NCBI RefSeq assembly: GCF_001461825.1 | Contig: NZ_LLZC01000021.1 | Location: 62,001-126,000, forward strand | Source of the DNA: Bacillus velezensis | GTDB lineage: Bacteria > Bacillota > Bacilli > Bacillales > Bacillaceae | Reading direction: 5' to 3' | Length of the DNA stretch: 64,000 nucleotides | In this document: positions 39,269 to 49,477 of the stretch, in pieces | Numbering within the stretch: the stretch's first letter is position 1 | Layout of the letters: the number at the start of each line of letters is the position of its first letter | Translations under genes and position numbers: made by a program | Notes under the pieces: model-generated | What the model was told of the DNA's origin: nothing | Seen by the model: only the letters and a program-made list of their open reading frames with translations | Database searches by the model: none

Positions 39269-40687
39269 TTAGTTAGCAGTCTTACGTTCGGGGCTTGTAC
39301 CTTCTTCTTCCGCCCATGTTTCAATATGCTTGAGCTCCGGCGTATTCTCGGCCTTGAATACAGGATCAAGACCTTTTTTGCGCTGAGCGGCATAATCCTT
39401 ATAGATCTTGTAGGCTACATTACTCAGCAATAAGATTGCCACTAAGTTAATGAGAGCCAAGAGTCCCATAAACAAGTTTGCCATGTCCCAGACGATCTGG
39501 AAGTCAGCCAAACATCCGTATACCACCATCACTACGACGAATACGCGGTAAATATTAAGCCATGTTTTGCTTGTTTTAATAAATTCAATATTCGTTTCAC
39601 CATAGTAATAGTTGCCGACGACAGAACTGAATGCGAATAAAAACATCGCAATCGCAATAAATGTCGGCGCCCATCCGCCGAGGTGGTGCTGCAGTGCGGC
39701 TTGCGTCACTTGAATGCCGTCTCCTTTAGGCGTAAAGCTGTACAATAAAATGATAAAGGCAGTCGATGTACAAACGATAAATGTATCAAAAAATACGCCG
39801 AGCGTCTGAATTAATCCCTGCTTAGCCGGATGCGACACATGTGCAGCCGCTGCGGCATTCGGCGCGCTTCCCATACCCGCTTCGTTTGAAAACAGGCCGC
39901 GCTGCGCACCGATAATAATGATGCTTCCTAAGCTTCCGCCGACGATCTGTTCAAGACCGAACGCATTTTTCACAATCGTAACAAACAGCTCAGGTACCGC
40001 TGTAATATTTACAATCACGACATACAGCGCGATCAGAATATACATACCCGCCATGACCGGAACGATTAATTGCGAGACGGAAACAACACGTTTCAGACCG
40101 CCGAATATAATGAAAGCCGTTAATACAGCTAAAATGATTGCGATAACTGTTTTATTCACATGGAATGCTTCGTCAAACGCGACAGAAATCGTATTTGACT
40201 GCACGGCGTTAAAGATAAGTCCGAAAGAAACGGTAATCAATACGGCGAATAAAATACCGAGCCAGCGGGCGCCCAGTCCCTTTGCCATGTAATATGCCGG
40301 ACCGCCGCGGAATTCGTCACCGGAACGCACTTTATACAGCTGCGCCAAGGTGCTTTCCACAAAGCTGGAAGCCATACCGACAATCGCTACGATCCACATC
40401 CAAAATACTGCGCCGGGACCGCCTGTTGCAATCGCCAGCGCGACGCCGGTCAAGTTTCCGGTTCCGACACGAGAAGCGGCTGAGATAAAGAATGCCTGCA
40501 TTGAAGACACTCCTTTATTTCCTTGCGGCTTCTCCCCGACGATTCTAAACATTTCTATAAAGTATTGGAATTGAATAAAGCGAAAACGGAACGTAAAGTA
40601 CAAACCGATCCCGACTAAAATATAAACAAGATACTTCCAAATAAAATCATTTGGAACATTTATGATTTCACTGATGAAAGCCTCCAT
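39269..40687 (-). CDS. alsT: Sodium:alanine/glutamine symporter AlsT
   Basis: Membrane symporter of 472 residues of the AGCS family with about eleven helices. The N-terminal region VGIGLYFTFRFRFIQFQYF, then SRVGTGNLTGVALAIATGGPGAVFWMW and FSNEAGMGSAPNAAAAA are typical family sequences. In B. subtilis AlsT is repressed by TnrA/GlnR and moves glutamine or alanine with Na+. A perfect TnrA/GlnR box lies 48-64 nt upstream of ATG 40687. In B. subtilis alsT is next to bglC; here the hexuronate, ynd and Thoeris blocks intervene. Confidence 0.94.
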   Translation of the reverse strand: MEAFISEIINVPNDFIWKYLVYILVGIGLYFTFRFRFIQFQYFIEMFRIVGEKPQGNKGVSSMQAFFISAASRVGTGNLTGVALAIATGGPGAVFWMWIVAIVGMASSFVESTLAQLYKVRSGDEFRGGPAYYMAKGLGARWLGILFAVLITVSFGLIFNAVQSNTISVAFDEAFHVNKTVIAIILAVLTAFIIFGGLKRVVSVSQLIVPVMAGMYILIALYVVIVNITAVPELFVTIVKNAFGLEQIVGGSLGSIIIIGAQRGLFSNEAGMGSAPNAAAAAHVSHPAKQGLIQTLGVFFDTFIVCTSTAFIILLYSFTPKGDGIQVTQAALQHHLGGWAPTFIAIAMFLFAFSSVVGNYYYGETNIEFIKTSKTWLNIYRVFVVVMVVYGCLADFQIVWDMANLFMGLLALINLVAILLLSNVAYKIYKDYAAQRKKGLDPVFKAENTPELKHIETWAEEEGTSPERKTAN

Positions 40688-41064
40688 GTTTAACCTCCCT
40701 TTTACGTATCTTTTACTGTCATTTTTGCTGCATATGTTAGATCTTTTAACACAACGAGTATTATTATATCACAACGACCGTGGTTGAGAAGTTTTTTTAA
40801 GAAAATGTTTCGGTTTCTTCATCACGTCTTTTGCTGTCATGCCCCGTTTTTTATCTTACAGCCCGAAAAATGTTGTCACGTCATAAGGAATGCGTGCATA
40901 TCATAACAAATAGGTCTTTAAGATAAAAGAGATGAAAAGATGGATGGAATGGTATATACTTAACCAGGATAATAATTTTTTAAATTTAATAAATATGTTT
41001 ACTTTACATTTAAATTAGGGTATTATAATAAAAATATTCAGACTTATGAAGGGGGGGAGAACAT
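40688..41064. other. Intergenic region between alsT and ynfC
   Basis: No gene in this 377-bp stretch. The left part holds the alsT promoter region: TATAAT on the minus strand (40763-40768) and the GlnR/TnrA box below. The right part is AT-rich with TATAAT at 41024-41029 on the plus strand, probably the ynfC -10, without a clear -35. Confidence 0.5.
40735..40751. promoter_or_regulatory. GlnR/TnrA box at alsT
   Basis: TGTTAGATCTTTTAACA is an exact match to TGTNA-N7-TNACA. It lies just downstream of the minus-strand -10 (40763-40768), a position suited to repression when nitrogen status requires it. Confidence 0.85.
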
Positions 41065-41418
41065 TTGAAAAAAATCTTGTTTTTAAAAGCTTCTATTTTA
41101 TTTTTAGCGATTGCAAGCTTTCATTTGCTCTCCATTCCCCATGCGTTTGATACTGCTCATCATTTTAAAGCGGTAGCCGACCAGCAGGAAATGCACGAAA
41201 TGAAGGCCGGCCAAAATGCTGATGATGAGAAAAAATCGCTGACGGGCTCATATATCTTGACGGCGCTTTTTGCCGCTTCTGTCTCACTGATCGTGATATC
41301 AGACAGGAGACGCCCCGCTTCCCGGAGAAGACAGCGAAAGAAAAGCTTTTTAATCGCTAAATTTTATCAGTCCTCGTATTTCGATGAGCTTCATGTTCAA
41401 CATCGCCTATCTATGTAA
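41065..41418 (+). CDS. ynfC: Small membrane-anchored protein, probably YnfC
   Basis: Protein of 117 residues with a TTG start behind GGGGGGGAGA. N-terminal hydrophobic segment (ILFLKASILFLAIASFHLL, signal or anchor), a His/Glu-rich middle (AHHFKAVADQQEMHEMK), a second helix (SYILTALFAASVSLIVIS) and a strongly basic tail (RRRPASRRRQRKK). The name follows its place between alsT and parC as in B. subtilis; function unknown. A 41-codon gene follows after 24 nt and both end at one terminator. Confidence 0.75.
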   Translation: MKKILFLKASILFLAIASFHLLSIPHAFDTAHHFKAVADQQEMHEMKAGQNADDEKKSLTGSYILTALFAASVSLIVISDRRRPASRRRQRKKSFLIAKFYQSSYFDELHVQHRLSM

Positions 41419-41442
41419 CATAAAATGAGGAGGTTGTTAAAC

Positions 41443-41568
41443 ATGTTGTTTATCTTACGAATGGTGATTTTAGGGTTGTTTTCATTCACTGCATTGAATT
41501 TATTTGTATGGCAGGGAATCGAAGTCATTCACGCTATCACTGACTTATTCGGCAGCCACGAAAGCTAA
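41443..41568 (+). CDS. 41-residue single-pass membrane peptide
   Basis: A short gene with AGGAGG (41428-41433) ten nt before ATG 41443. The product starts MLFILRMVILGLFSFTALN, a hydrophobic helix, and ends with ITDLFGSHES. It is followed six nt later by an intrinsic terminator. The good ribosome binding site, full membrane helix and position as last cistron after ynfC support a real gene. It may be the B. subtilis ynzL counterpart, which I cannot confirm. Confidence 0.75.
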   Translation: MLFILRMVILGLFSFTALNLFVWQGIEVIHAITDLFGSHES

Positions 41569-41573
41569 ATAGT

Positions 41574-41606
41574 AAAACCTCCGCTCAATGAGCGGAGGTT
41601 TTTTTT
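41574..41606 (+). terminator. ynfC operon terminator
   Basis: AAAACCTCCGCTC, 3-nt loop, GAGCGGAGG and T8 form a strong stem. Confidence 0.92.
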
Positions 41607-41627
41607 ATTTTATTTTTACTCTTAAAC

Positions 41628-44051
41628 TTAAACATCAGACGCGGGGATACGCCATACATCTGTTACCGGCCCTGTCTCAGCTTCATCGGTAAAGAAGGAA
41701 CCGTTGCTGTATCGGTCATTCGCCCGCAAGGACTTCACGGCGATTTCGATTCTCTCGCCTTTTTCTGTTTCCGCAGCGATCATGTCGGCCAAAGCGCATG
41801 CGAATACGCCGACTGTGCGATGCGGGTTCTTTTTAAGCTCACGCAGCATGATGACGCCGCGCTTCGCTCTGGATGTTTTTTCGAATTCAGATAGGTTCAT
41901 CCGCTTGATTGCTCCCCGCTGTGTGACGAGGACAAGCGAATCTGTTTCATGCAGGATTTGTCCTGATACGACGGTATCACCGTCTTTTAAATTTATACCC
42001 TTTACGCCGGCCGCACGGGCACCGACTACATTTACTTCATCTTCACCGAACCATAAACCGTACCCGAGGCGGGTGGCGATAAACAGCTGGCTGCCGCCGT
42101 CTGTGACATGAACATCAATCAGCTCGTCGTCCCCTTTAAGGTTAAGGGCAACAAGCGCTTTCGAGTAACGCTGCGCTTTGTAATGCGTCATTTCAGTTCT
42201 TTTCACCATGCCGTTTTTCGTCATAAACAATAAATATGAAGATGGATCAAATTCTTTTACCGGTATAGCTTTCACGATGGTTTCATCACGGTCAATCGTG
42301 ATGATGTTCGTTACGTGCTGCCCCATGTCTTTCCACCTGATATCGGGAAGCTGGTGAACCGGACAATAAACATAGCTTCCCTTATTGGTAAAGAGCAGGA
42401 GAACATCCGTTGTGTTCATTTCAAATTGGTGAATCAGCCTGTCAGTATCCTTCATACCGAAATCCTGGCCGTTAGAAGCGGCAAATGACCGCTGGCTTGT
42501 TCGTTTTACATAGCCGTCTTTTGTGACTGTCACATATACGTCCTCAGAGGCTACCATGACTTCAAGATTAATTTTAATTTCCTCAATCTTTTCTTCAATG
42601 ACAGACCGTCTGCTGTCAGCATAGGTCTTTTTCAATTTTTTCAGGCTGCTTGTAATGACTTTTAACAGCTTTTTATCATGACTTAAAATGGCTTCGAGCT
42701 CCTGAATTTTCTTGCTGAGCTCTTCCGCTTCCTCTTTTAGCGCCGTAATATCCGTGTTTGTCAGACGATACAGCTGCAAGGATACGATCGCTTCGGCCTG
42801 CGGCTCCGTAAATGCGAATTTAGACATTAAGTTTTGTTTCGCATCTTTCTTGTCGCTGCTTGCCCGGATGACCGCTATGACCTCATCTAACACAGACAGT
42901 GCCTTCATCAGTCCTTCAACGATGTGATGCCGCTCTTTTGCTTTTTGCAATTCAAAGACGGAGCGGTTTGTCACTACTTCCTTCTGGTGGGAAATATACG
43001 CATCCAGGATGGCTGTAAGACTCATCAGCATCGGCCGGCGGTTATGTATGGCGACCATATTAAAGTTATATGTTGTCTGCAGATCAGTGTTTTTATATAA
43101 GAAATTCAGGATGCCTTTTGCATCGGCTTCTTTCTTTAACTCAACGACCACCCGAAGCCCCGTGCGGTCAGTTTCATCCCGGACTTCAGAAATGCCTTCG
43201 ACTTTTTTGTCTATGCGGTATTCGTCCATTTTCTTTACGAGATTGGCTTTGTTTACTTCAAACGGAATTTCTGTAATGACGATCTGCTCCCGTCCGCCTC
43301 TTACGGATTCCACTTCAGCCTTGCCGCGGATAATAATTTTGCCTTTCCCGGTTTCATAAGCCTTCCGAATGCCGTCGACTCCTTGAATAATGCCTCCTGT
43401 CGGAAAGTCAGGCCCTTTAATCACCTGCATCAAGTCATCGACGGTGCAATCCGGAGATTCAATCCGTTTAATGACGGCATCAATGACCTCACCCAGATGA
43501 TGAGGGGGAATATCAGTCGCATAGCCCGCTGAAATCCCGGTTGATCCGTTGACAAGCAAGTTAGGGAACATGGCGGGCAAAACAACCGGTTCTTTACTAG
43601 TGTCATCAAAGTTCGGAACGAATTCAACCGTATTTTTATCAATATCACGCAAAAGCTCTGACGCGATAGAAGATAATCTCGCTTCCGTATAACGCATGGC
43701 AGCCGGCGGATCACCGTCAATGCTTCCATTGTTGCCGTGCATCTCAATCAGCACATTCCGCACTTTCCAATCCTGGCTCATCCGCACCATCGCTTCATAA
43801 ACGGAGCTGTCACCGTGCGGATGATAATTACCGATAACGTTTCCGACCGTTTTCGCCGCTTTACGGAAATTTTTATCGAATGTATTTCCGTCTGCGTGCA
43901 TGGCGTATAAAATTCTCCGCTGCACCGGCTTTAAACCGTCACGAGCGTCGGGCAGCGCCCTGTCTTGAATAATGTATTTACTGTAGCGTCCGAAACGGTC
44001 GCCGATTACTTCTTCTAACGGTAAATCATGAAATAATTCTGGCTGTGCCAC
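41628..44051 (-). CDS. parC: DNA topoisomerase IV subunit A
   Basis: Subunit of 807 residues that cuts and rejoins DNA to decatenate chromosomes. N-terminal catalytic domain with [20 protein letters not shown], the quinolone-determining region [17 protein letters not shown], and the active-site Tyr in [10 protein letters not shown] (about residue 120). The C-terminal beta-pinwheel shows the repeated KRT/KRM boxes ([30 protein letters not shown]). It begins 2 nt after parE. Also called grlA. Confidence 0.97.
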   Translation of the reverse strand: MAQPELFHDLPLEEVIGDRFGRYSKYIIQDRALPDARDGLKPVQRRILYAMHADGNTFDKNFRKAAKTVGNVIGNYHPHGDSSVYEAMVRMSQDWKVRNVLIEMHGNNGSIDGDPPAAMRYTEARLSSIASELLRDIDKNTVEFVPNFDDTSKEPVVLPAMFPNLLVNGSTGISAGYATDIPPHHLGEVIDAVIKRIESPDCTVDDLMQVIKGPDFPTGGIIQGVDGIRKAYETGKGKIIIRGKAEVESVRGGREQIVITEIPFEVNKANLVKKMDEYRIDKKVEGISEVRDETDRTGLRVVVELKKEADAKGILNFLYKNTDLQTTYNFNMVAIHNRRPMLMSLTAILDAYISHQKEVVTNRSVFELQKAKERHHIVEGLMKALSVLDEVIAVIRASSDKKDAKQNLMSKFAFTEPQAEAIVSLQLYRLTNTDITALKEEAEELSKKIQELEAILSHDKKLLKVITSSLKKLKKTYADSRRSVIEEKIEEIKINLEVMVASEDVYVTVTKDGYVKRTSQRSFAASNGQDFGMKDTDRLIHQFEMNTTDVLLLFTNKGSYVYCPVHQLPDIRWKDMGQHVTNIITIDRDETIVKAIPVKEFDPSSYLLFMTKNGMVKRTEMTHYKAQRYSKALVALNLKGDDELIDVHVTDGGSQLFIATRLGYGLWFGEDEVNVVGARAAGVKGINLKDGDTVVSGQILHETDSLVLVTQRGAIKRMNLSEFEKTSRAKRGVIMLRELKKNPHRTVGVFACALADMIAAETEKGERIEIAVKSLRANDRYSNGSFFTDEAETGPVTDVWRIPASDV

Positions 44052-44053
44052 TA

Positions 44054-46021
44054 TTAAACCTCCTCAGCGACCGACAAGTTTTCATTTTCTAAAATATTGC
44101 TTTCCTCATCTAATCCGAAGGCAACATTCTTTTCAATCCATTTTCTTCTCGGTTCTACTTTGTCTCCCATTAATGTCGTTACGCGGCGCTCTACCCGTGC
44201 CGCATCGTCGATCTTGACTCTGACGAGAGTTCGCGATTCGGGATTCATCGTCGTTTCCCAGAGCTGGTCTGCGTTCATTTCTCCCAGACCTTTATAGCGC
44301 TGGATGGTATACCCTTTGCCGACTTTCTTTAAAACGCCGTCCATTTCTTCGTCGGACCAGGCATATTCAATAATCTCTTTCTTACCGCTCCCTTTGCTCA
44401 CTTTGTAAAGAGGCGGAAGGGCGATGAAGACTTTTCCGTGCTCGATTAAAGGTTTCATATAGCGGTAGAAAAACGTTAACAGCAAGACTTGAATGTGCGC
44501 GCCGTCGGTATCCGCGTCCGTCATGATGATGATCTTGTCATAGTTGATGTCGTCTATATCAAAATCTGCGCCGACACCGCCTCCGATCGCATGAATAATC
44601 GTATTGATTTCTTCATTTTTGAAGATGTCTGCAAGCTTTGCTTTCTCTGTGTTGATGACCTTTCCGCGAAGGGGCAGCACGGCTTGGAATTTCCGGTCTC
44701 TTCCCTGTTTTGCAGAACCTCCCGCAGAGTCTCCCTCCACAAGATACAATTCATTCTTCGCCGGATTTCTGGAACCGGCCGGTGTGAGTTTTCCGCTCAG
44801 CGTCGCTTCTGATTTTTTGCGTTTTTTGCCGCTTCTCGCTTCTTCTCTCGCTTTACGGGCCGCTTCACGGGCCTGGCTTGCTTTAATCGCTTTTTTGACA
44901 AGCAGGGTCGCCGTATCGCGGTTTTCTTCCAAGAAATAAGCAAGATTCTCGGAAATGACGGCATCCGCGGCTGATCTCGCCTCACTTGTGCCAAGCTTCC
45001 CTTTCGTCTGGCCTTCAAATTGCAGCAGTTCCTCCGGGATACGCACGGAAATAATTGCGGACAAACCTTCCCTGATATCGGCGCCTTCAAGGTTCTTGTC
45101 TTTCTCTTTTAAAAGGGCGACCTTTCGCGCATACTCGTTAAACGCTCTTGTCATTGCCGTTTTGGCTCCTGATTCGTGGGTGCCGCCGTCCTTTGTTCTG
45201 ACGTTATTAACGAATGACAGCATATTTTCTGAATACCCGTCATTAAACTGAAACGCGAAATCGACTTCAATGTCGTGATGCTCGCCTTCAAAGGAAACCA
45301 CTTCGCATAAAGCGTCTTTTTCCTCGTTTAAATAAGCGACAAATGCTTCAATTCCGTTCTCATAATAAAATACTTCTTTTACGCCGTTCCGTTCATCAAT
45401 TAATTCTATTTTCAAACCTTTTAACAAGAAAGCTGATTCGCGCAGACGTTCTGACAGCGTGTCAAAATTATAAACCGTTGCGCTGAACATTGACGGATCA
45501 GGTTTAAAATGGGTAAGCGTTCCCGTTTTTTTGGTGGTTCCGATTTTTTCAAGTGAAGTCACGGGCTTGCCGCCGTTTTCAAACCGCTGTTTATAAACAT
45601 ATCCGTCACGCTCAATAGTAACTGTCAGCCACTCCGATAACGCGTTTACGACAGATGCGCCGACACCATGCAGACCGCCGCTTGTTTTATAGCCGCCCTG
45701 TCCGAATTTCCCCCCGGCATGCAGCACGGTGAAAATAACTTCCGGCGTCGGCTTTCCGAGCTTATGCATCCCGGTCGGCATTCCGCGTCCTCTGTCCTGT
45801 ACGGAGATGCTGTTGTCCTTATGTATCGTTACGATAATATGATCTCCGTAGCCGGCAAGAACTTCATCGACGGAATTGTCGACGATCTCATATACCAGAT
45901 GGTGCAGGCCTCGTGCGTCCGTCGAACCGATGTACATTCCCGGTCGTTTTCTGACGGCTTCCAGGCCTTCAAGCACCTGTATGGCATCTTCGTTGTAATC
46001 AAATTGCTGTTTTCTAGCCAA
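44054..46021 (-). CDS. parE: DNA topoisomerase IV subunit B
   Basis: ATPase subunit of 655 residues. GHKL ATP site with [16 protein letters not shown] and [15 protein letters not shown]; the Toprim domain has [28 protein letters not shown] and the terminal RYKGLGEMN. The start is TTG 46021, with AAAGGGG nine nt upstream. Forms an operon with parC two nt downstream; a TTGCGA/TATAAT promoter lies upstream. Also called grlB. Confidence 0.97.
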   Translation of the reverse strand: MARKQQFDYNEDAIQVLEGLEAVRKRPGMYIGSTDARGLHHLVYEIVDNSVDEVLAGYGDHIIVTIHKDNSISVQDRGRGMPTGMHKLGKPTPEVIFTVLHAGGKFGQGGYKTSGGLHGVGASVVNALSEWLTVTIERDGYVYKQRFENGGKPVTSLEKIGTTKKTGTLTHFKPDPSMFSATVYNFDTLSERLRESAFLLKGLKIELIDERNGVKEVFYYENGIEAFVAYLNEEKDALCEVVSFEGEHHDIEVDFAFQFNDGYSENMLSFVNNVRTKDGGTHESGAKTAMTRAFNEYARKVALLKEKDKNLEGADIREGLSAIISVRIPEELLQFEGQTKGKLGTSEARSAADAVISENLAYFLEENRDTATLLVKKAIKASQAREAARKAREEARSGKKRKKSEATLSGKLTPAGSRNPAKNELYLVEGDSAGGSAKQGRDRKFQAVLPLRGKVINTEKAKLADIFKNEEINTIIHAIGGGVGADFDIDDINYDKIIIMTDADTDGAHIQVLLLTFFYRYMKPLIEHGKVFIALPPLYKVSKGSGKKEIIEYAWSDEEMDGVLKKVGKGYTIQRYKGLGEMNADQLWETTMNPESRTLVRVKIDDAARVERRVTTLMGDKVEPRRKWIEKNVAFGLDEESNILENENLSVAEEV

Positions 46022-46134
46022 ACGTACAAACCCCTTTCAAAAAACCTGCTCTTAATCATTCTCTTTTTTAAATGTTTTCATGTCTTTGTTTTTCAGTATG
46101 CGCAAGCTTCGGTCCAATTCTCCTCGGACTCACA

Positions 46135-46162
46135 ATTATAACCAATATGCTTGATTTCGCAA
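46135..46162 (-). promoter_or_regulatory. parE-parC promoter
   Basis: On the minus strand -35 TTGCGA (46157-46162), 16-bp spacer, -10 TATAAT (46135-46140), about 110 nt before the parE start. Confidence 0.6.
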
Positions 46163-46394
46163 CATATTTAAGCGAATGGCTCGTTTTTTAGGCCGCAAGA
46201 CATACATTCGAACGGCTTTTCATCTTTTTGGTGCCCTTTTCGGCGGATAAGAACATGAGTTCGCTTTCTATTATATAGCTTTATGCCGGCCATCGCAAAC
46301 AGACTGTAAACCCCCGTATAAAGGGGTTTCTAAAAAAGCTGTTCATGCTTTATTGTATCTGTTTCATCATCATACGCAAAGAGTATTCTTTCAA

Positions 46395-46441
46395 TAAAAA
46401 AGCAAAAACCCCTGATTTGCCAAGGATTTTTGCCTTTTTTG
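46395..46441 (-). terminator. yneT terminator
   Basis: GCAAAAAtCC / GGggTTTTTGC-type stem with T-runs on both strands, just beyond the yneT stop. Confidence 0.8.
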
Positions 46442-46444
46442 TTC

Positions 46445-46852
46445 CTATTTTATAACAGCGCGGGCGACTTTTATACATAAATCCATAACAGCCGTCCGTC
46501 CTTTGTCTGTAATCATGCGATACGCTTCTTCATTTGCAAGACCCTGCTGCGCCCAAAAAACGGGAGCGTCCGTCTGTAAAAATTCTTCAGCGACGCCGGG
46601 AAGCTGCTCAGAGCGTCTGAACACATTCACGATATCAATCGGTCCTTCCACGTCTTTTAATGAAGCGACGGCTTTAACGCCAAGCGCCTCATCAATCGTT
46701 GGATTGACGGGAATAATTTCATACCCTTCATCCTGCATCGCTTTGGAAACCATGTAAGAAGTCCGGTCGGGACGGTCTGACAGCCCGACGACTGCGATCC
46801 GTTTGCTCCGGTCCAGAATTTCTTTAATCTCTGATTTTGAAGGATTTTGCAT
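46445..46852 (-). CDS. yneT: CoA-binding domain protein YneT
   Basis: Single Rossmann-type CoA-binding domain protein, 135 residues (RIAVVGLSDRPDRTSYMVSKAM, YEIIPVNPTIDEALG, FRRSEQLPGVAEEFL, VFWAQQGLANEEA). ATG 46852 is chosen, with AAAGGAG nine nt upstream; ATG 46861 touches that site. The family resembles the N-terminal part of acetyl/succinyl-CoA ligases without the ligase part; its precise role is unknown. Divergent from plsY. Confidence 0.9.
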   Translation of the reverse strand: MQNPSKSEIKEILDRSKRIAVVGLSDRPDRTSYMVSKAMQDEGYEIIPVNPTIDEALGVKAVASLKDVEGPIDIVNVFRRSEQLPGVAEEFLQTDAPVFWAQQGLANEEAYRMITDKGRTAVMDLCIKVARAVIK

Positions 46853-47003
46853 CTTTACCATCTCCTTTTGATATATTGTACATGACCGCTTCGCCGGAAT
46901 CAAAAAAAGCGCTTTGTCAGCTTAATTCTCAAAAAACTTGTCATCAGACGGTAACAACTCGTGTTAAAATAGAGTGAAGGGACATTGAAAAGGAGAAATG
47001 TAG

Positions 47004-47585
47004 ATGTTGATTGCTTTATTGATTATTTTGGCCTATGTAATAGGCAGCATCCCGTCAGGTTTAATCGTAGGCAAACTTGCGAAAGGGATCGATATTAGAG
47101 AACACGGAAGCGGCAATTTGGGCGCCACAAATGCTTTTCGCACGCTTGGCGTTAAAGCGGGATCTGTTGTCATCGCAGCCGATATTTTAAAAGGCACCTT
47201 GGCCGCGGCGCTCCCATATTTACTGCACGTCCCCATTCATCCTCTTCTCGCAGGGGTGGCAGCAGTGATCGGCCATGTATTCCCCGTGTTCGCAAAGTTT
47301 AAAGGAGGCAAAGCCGTAGCCACATCAGGGGGCGTCCTGCTGTTTTATGCTCCGCTGTTATTCGTTACGATGGTTGCAGTATTTTTCGTATTTTTATTCC
47401 TTACGAAATTTGTTTCTCTGTCTTCAATGTTAACAGGGATTTATACGATTATTTACTGTCTGTTTGTAAAAGACCCTTATTTATTAATCGTAGTGACGCT
47501 CTTGACCGCGTTTGTTATCTACAGACACAGGGCAAACATCAAACGGATTATAAACAAAACAGAGCCGAAGATCAAATGGTTTTGA
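47004..47585 (+). CDS. plsY: Glycerol-3-phosphate acyltransferase PlsY
   Basis: Membrane enzyme of 193 residues that transfers acyl from acyl-phosphate to glycerol 3-phosphate, the first step of phospholipid synthesis. The three conserved loops are seen: [53 protein letters not shown] and [10 protein letters not shown] (each quoted in part of the family pattern). AAGGAG precedes ATG 47004. Formerly yneS. Confidence 0.95.
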   Translation: MLIALLIILAYVIGSIPSGLIVGKLAKGIDIREHGSGNLGATNAFRTLGVKAGSVVIAADILKGTLAAALPYLLHVPIHPLLAGVAAVIGHVFPVFAKFKGGKAVATSGGVLLFYAPLLFVTMVAVFFVFLFLTKFVSLSSMLTGIYTIIYCLFVKDPYLLIVVTLLTAFVIYRHRANIKRIINKTEPKIKWF

Positions 47586-47673
47586 TGAAACTTCAATTTT
47601 GACATCAAAATGCCATATGCGTTTATAATAGAGATAATTTCTTTATATGAGAAACAAAAAGGGAGTGTTCCGG

Positions 47674-47961
47674 ATGAACATGAAAGTAACGAAAGGCGCG
47701 CTGGATTGGTACAAAGAAGAGCTCGATCTGGAAACAGGCGACCACGTCCGTTTCTTTGTCCGTTACGGGGGATGCAGCAACGTTCAGAAAGGCTTTTCTC
47801 TCGGCATTTTAAAAGACCGGCCGATGAACATCGGCACCAGCACGGAAGTTGAAGGCATTACCTTTTTTATTGAAGAAAGCGACTTATGGTACTTTGATAA
47901 TCACGATTTGTCAGTCACATATTCAGATCAGGCAGAAGAGCCGGTATTTGATTATGTGTAA
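47674..47961 (+). CDS. yneR: HesB/IscA-like protein YneR
   Basis: HesB-like fold protein of 95 residues: VTKGALDWYKEELDL, HVRFFVRYGGCSNVQ, FFIEESDLWYFDNHDL. Only one cysteine, so the three-cysteine Fe-S site of true IscA/A-type carriers is missing and cluster transfer is unlikely; its function is unclear. ATG 47674 follows AAAGGGAG. A strong bidirectional terminator separates it from yneQ. Confidence 0.88.
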   Translation: MNMKVTKGALDWYKEELDLETGDHVRFFVRYGGCSNVQKGFSLGILKDRPMNIGTSTEVEGITFFIEESDLWYFDNHDLSVTYSDQAEEPVFDYV

Positions 47962-47995
47962 AAAAAAGAACGCAGCGGATGCGTTCTTTTTTTTT
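47961..47995. terminator. Bidirectional terminator between yneR and yneQ
   Basis: A-run, GAACGCA, 5-nt loop, TGCGTTC and T-run; symmetric, ends at the yneQ stop codon. Confidence 0.9.
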
Positions 47996-48293
47996 ACAGC
48001 CTGAACCTTTTGAGATGATCAGTCAGACGTTCTTTTTCTAATATGCTTCTTTGCGTATCACCGAGCAGGTCAAAGTGGGGAAATTCATTTTTATGGTGAA
48101 TCCACTCCGGCTTCAGCCCGTACTCCGCTCCCCATCTGATCAGTTTATTGAGATCGCTTGAACCGGCCTTCGTCACGGTCTTAGCCTCCGGAAAGCGGTC
48201 GTCCAGCCAGTAATGCGTTAAAAAAGCGATTTTCCCTTCCGATACATCCCGCTTCCATCTTTCCAGTTCCTTACGCGTAATTCCAAATGCCAT
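47994..48293 (-). CDS. yneQ: Conserved hypothetical protein YneQ
   Basis: Soluble protein of 99 residues, no known motif. It begins MAFGITRKELERWKRDVSEG, and has HYWLDDRFPEAKTVTKAG and EWIHHKNEFPHFDLLGD. Identified as YneQ from its position after yneP, 15 nt downstream, as in B. subtilis. Function unknown. Confidence 0.82.
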   Translation of the reverse strand: MAFGITRKELERWKRDVSEGKIAFLTHYWLDDRFPEAKTVTKAGSSDLNKLIRWGAEYGLKPEWIHHKNEFPHFDLLGDTQRSILEKERLTDHLKRFRL

Positions 48294-48308
48294 AAGTGCA
48301 GCCGCTCC

Positions 48309-48725
48309 TTATTTTTTTGCCTTTTCGTAAGCGGCATGCCAATCAGGAAAAGCCTTGCGAAACTGAATCGGTTTGAAGCTCTCTTTATCAACGCATATAT
48401 GAGAGGATGTCGCTTTGATGGCAAGTTCTTGATCCGGATTATAGATGTGGTAGCCGTAAACGGTTTTAAATCCGTTATATTCTTCAATCCAAGTATGTAC
48501 GACAGCCGTTTCTCCGTAGCGGAGCGGCTTTTTATAAGAAATGCTGATATCCAATACAGGGGACAGCACACCTCTATCTTCCATATCCTTGTAAAGGAAT
48601 CCGAGTTCCTTAATCAGCGCCGTTCTGCCGACCTCCATCCAGACTAAGTAATTGGCATGATAGACGATGCCCATTTGATCTGTTTCCGCATAACGCACTT
48701 CTATTTCTTTTTTTGACACATGCAA
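48309..48725 (-). CDS. yneP: Hot-dog acyl-CoA thioesterase YneP
   Basis: Thioesterase of the 4-hydroxybenzoyl-CoA/YbgC type, 138 residues. EVRYAETDQMGIVYHANYLVW contains the catalytic Asp, followed by ISYKKPLRYGET. Probably hydrolyses acyl-CoA; the substrate is unknown. First gene of a yneP-yneQ pair. Confidence 0.9.
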   Translation of the reverse strand: MHVSKKEIEVRYAETDQMGIVYHANYLVWMEVGRTALIKELGFLYKDMEDRGVLSPVLDISISYKKPLRYGETAVVHTWIEEYNGFKTVYGYHIYNPDQELAIKATSSHICVDKESFKPIQFRKAFPDWHAAYEKAKK

Positions 48726-48784
48726 CGTTCTCTGCTCCCTTATTATCAGATTAGCCCCATTTTATCACAACGAGCCGGAAAGAG

Positions 48785-48810
48785 AAAAAAACCAGGTTTC
48801 CCTGGTTTTT
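48785..48810 (-). terminator. sspN-tlp terminator
   Basis: AAAACCAGG-4 nt-CCTGGTTTT with T-run on the minus strand, immediately after the tlp stop. Confidence 0.85.
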
Positions 48811-48811
48811 A

Positions 48812-49054
48812 TTATGATTGATAGCCGTTTTCTCTTGCAGCCGATTCATCCTGGATTTCACTGCGGAACGATTCAATGCTTTCATTGCGTCTGGCATTCT
48901 TCTCTTGAATGCGCTGTCTTTCCTCATCTGTCGCAAATTCCATTGATTCTTTGGCTTCTTCTATATTTTCAATTGTATTCTGCACCATATCCTGCAGCTT
49001 TTCAACGTTATCGGAACGGTCATCCGGATTCGGTTTTTGATAATTGTTTGTCAT
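48812..49054 (-). CDS. tlp: Small acid-soluble spore protein Tlp
   Basis: Thioredoxin-like spore protein of 80 residues ([20 protein letters not shown] at the start; [16 protein letters not shown]). Highly charged, helical, expressed in the forespore. It follows sspN by 24 nt with GGAGAGC upstream, as in B. subtilis. Its role in the spore is minor or unknown. Confidence 0.94.
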   Translation of the reverse strand: MTNNYQKPNPDDRSDNVEKLQDMVQNTIENIEEAKESMEFATDEERQRIQEKNARRNESIESFRSEIQDESAARENGYQS

Positions 49055-49078
49055 AATGTCTGCTCTCCTTTGATGATG

Positions 49079-49225
49079 TTATTCGCCTTTCGTCTGCATG
49101 ACAATCGGATGTCCGTTTGACTTGTCATGAAACTTTTCCCCTTTGTTGCGTTTATATTTAACGGGTTTTGTCCCTAAGTGGCTCGGAGCGTATTGCGGCT
49201 GGCCGTCTTTCTTGTTTATGCCCAT
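49079..49225 (-). CDS. sspN: Small acid-soluble spore protein N
   Basis: Protein of 48 residues, read directly from the minus strand: MGINKKDGQPQYAPSHLGTK, then PVKYKRNKGEKFHDKSNG and a terminal MQTKGE. GGAGGG precedes ATG 49225. It shares an operon with tlp, as in B. subtilis, and is expected to be made in the forespore. Confidence 0.9.
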   Translation of the reverse strand: MGINKKDGQPQYAPSHLGTKPVKYKRNKGEKFHDKSNGHPIVMQTKGE

Positions 49226-49288
49226 GTTCATCCCTCCTTAAGAGTATATTTTGCAAAAGGAGGTGCAAACATGACTGCAAATTAAAGG

Positions 49289-49414
49289 TTATTTTTGTTT
49301 GAACCGCTGCTCCAGCTTTTCTTCAAGCTGATTCAAATATTCCGTATTGGTCATCAGCTCACGTTTATTTTCCATAACCAATTCATGAAAAGAACGTTTT
49401 CGCATTTTTTTCAA
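49289..49414 (-). CDS. FbpB-like Fur-regulated basic protein
   Basis: Small basic protein of 41 residues. The likely start is TTG 49414, eight nt after GGAGG; longer in-frame forms lack a site. The core MRKRSFHELVMENKRELM matches the Fur-regulated basic protein family (FbpB type), which in B. subtilis assists the sRNA FsrA in iron-sparing repression. I see no convincing Fur box by eye, so iron control is not shown here. It lies between sspN and yneN. Confidence 0.7.
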   Translation of the reverse strand: MKKMRKRSFHELVMENKRELMTNTEYLNQLEEKLEQRFKQK

Positions 49415-49477
49415 TCTTCTCACCTCCGTGTTTTCATTCATTTTTTCCAATTTTTCAAAACCTAAGCCCTTCACAAT

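Larger units (their letters stand above)
46022..46444. other. Intergenic region between parE and yneT
   Basis: No gene in this 423-bp stretch. It contains the parE promoter, a CCCC/GGGG hairpin AAACCCC-7 nt-GGGGTTT (near 46310-46332) and the yneT terminator. The hairpin has a weak tail and unknown purpose. Confidence 0.5.
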
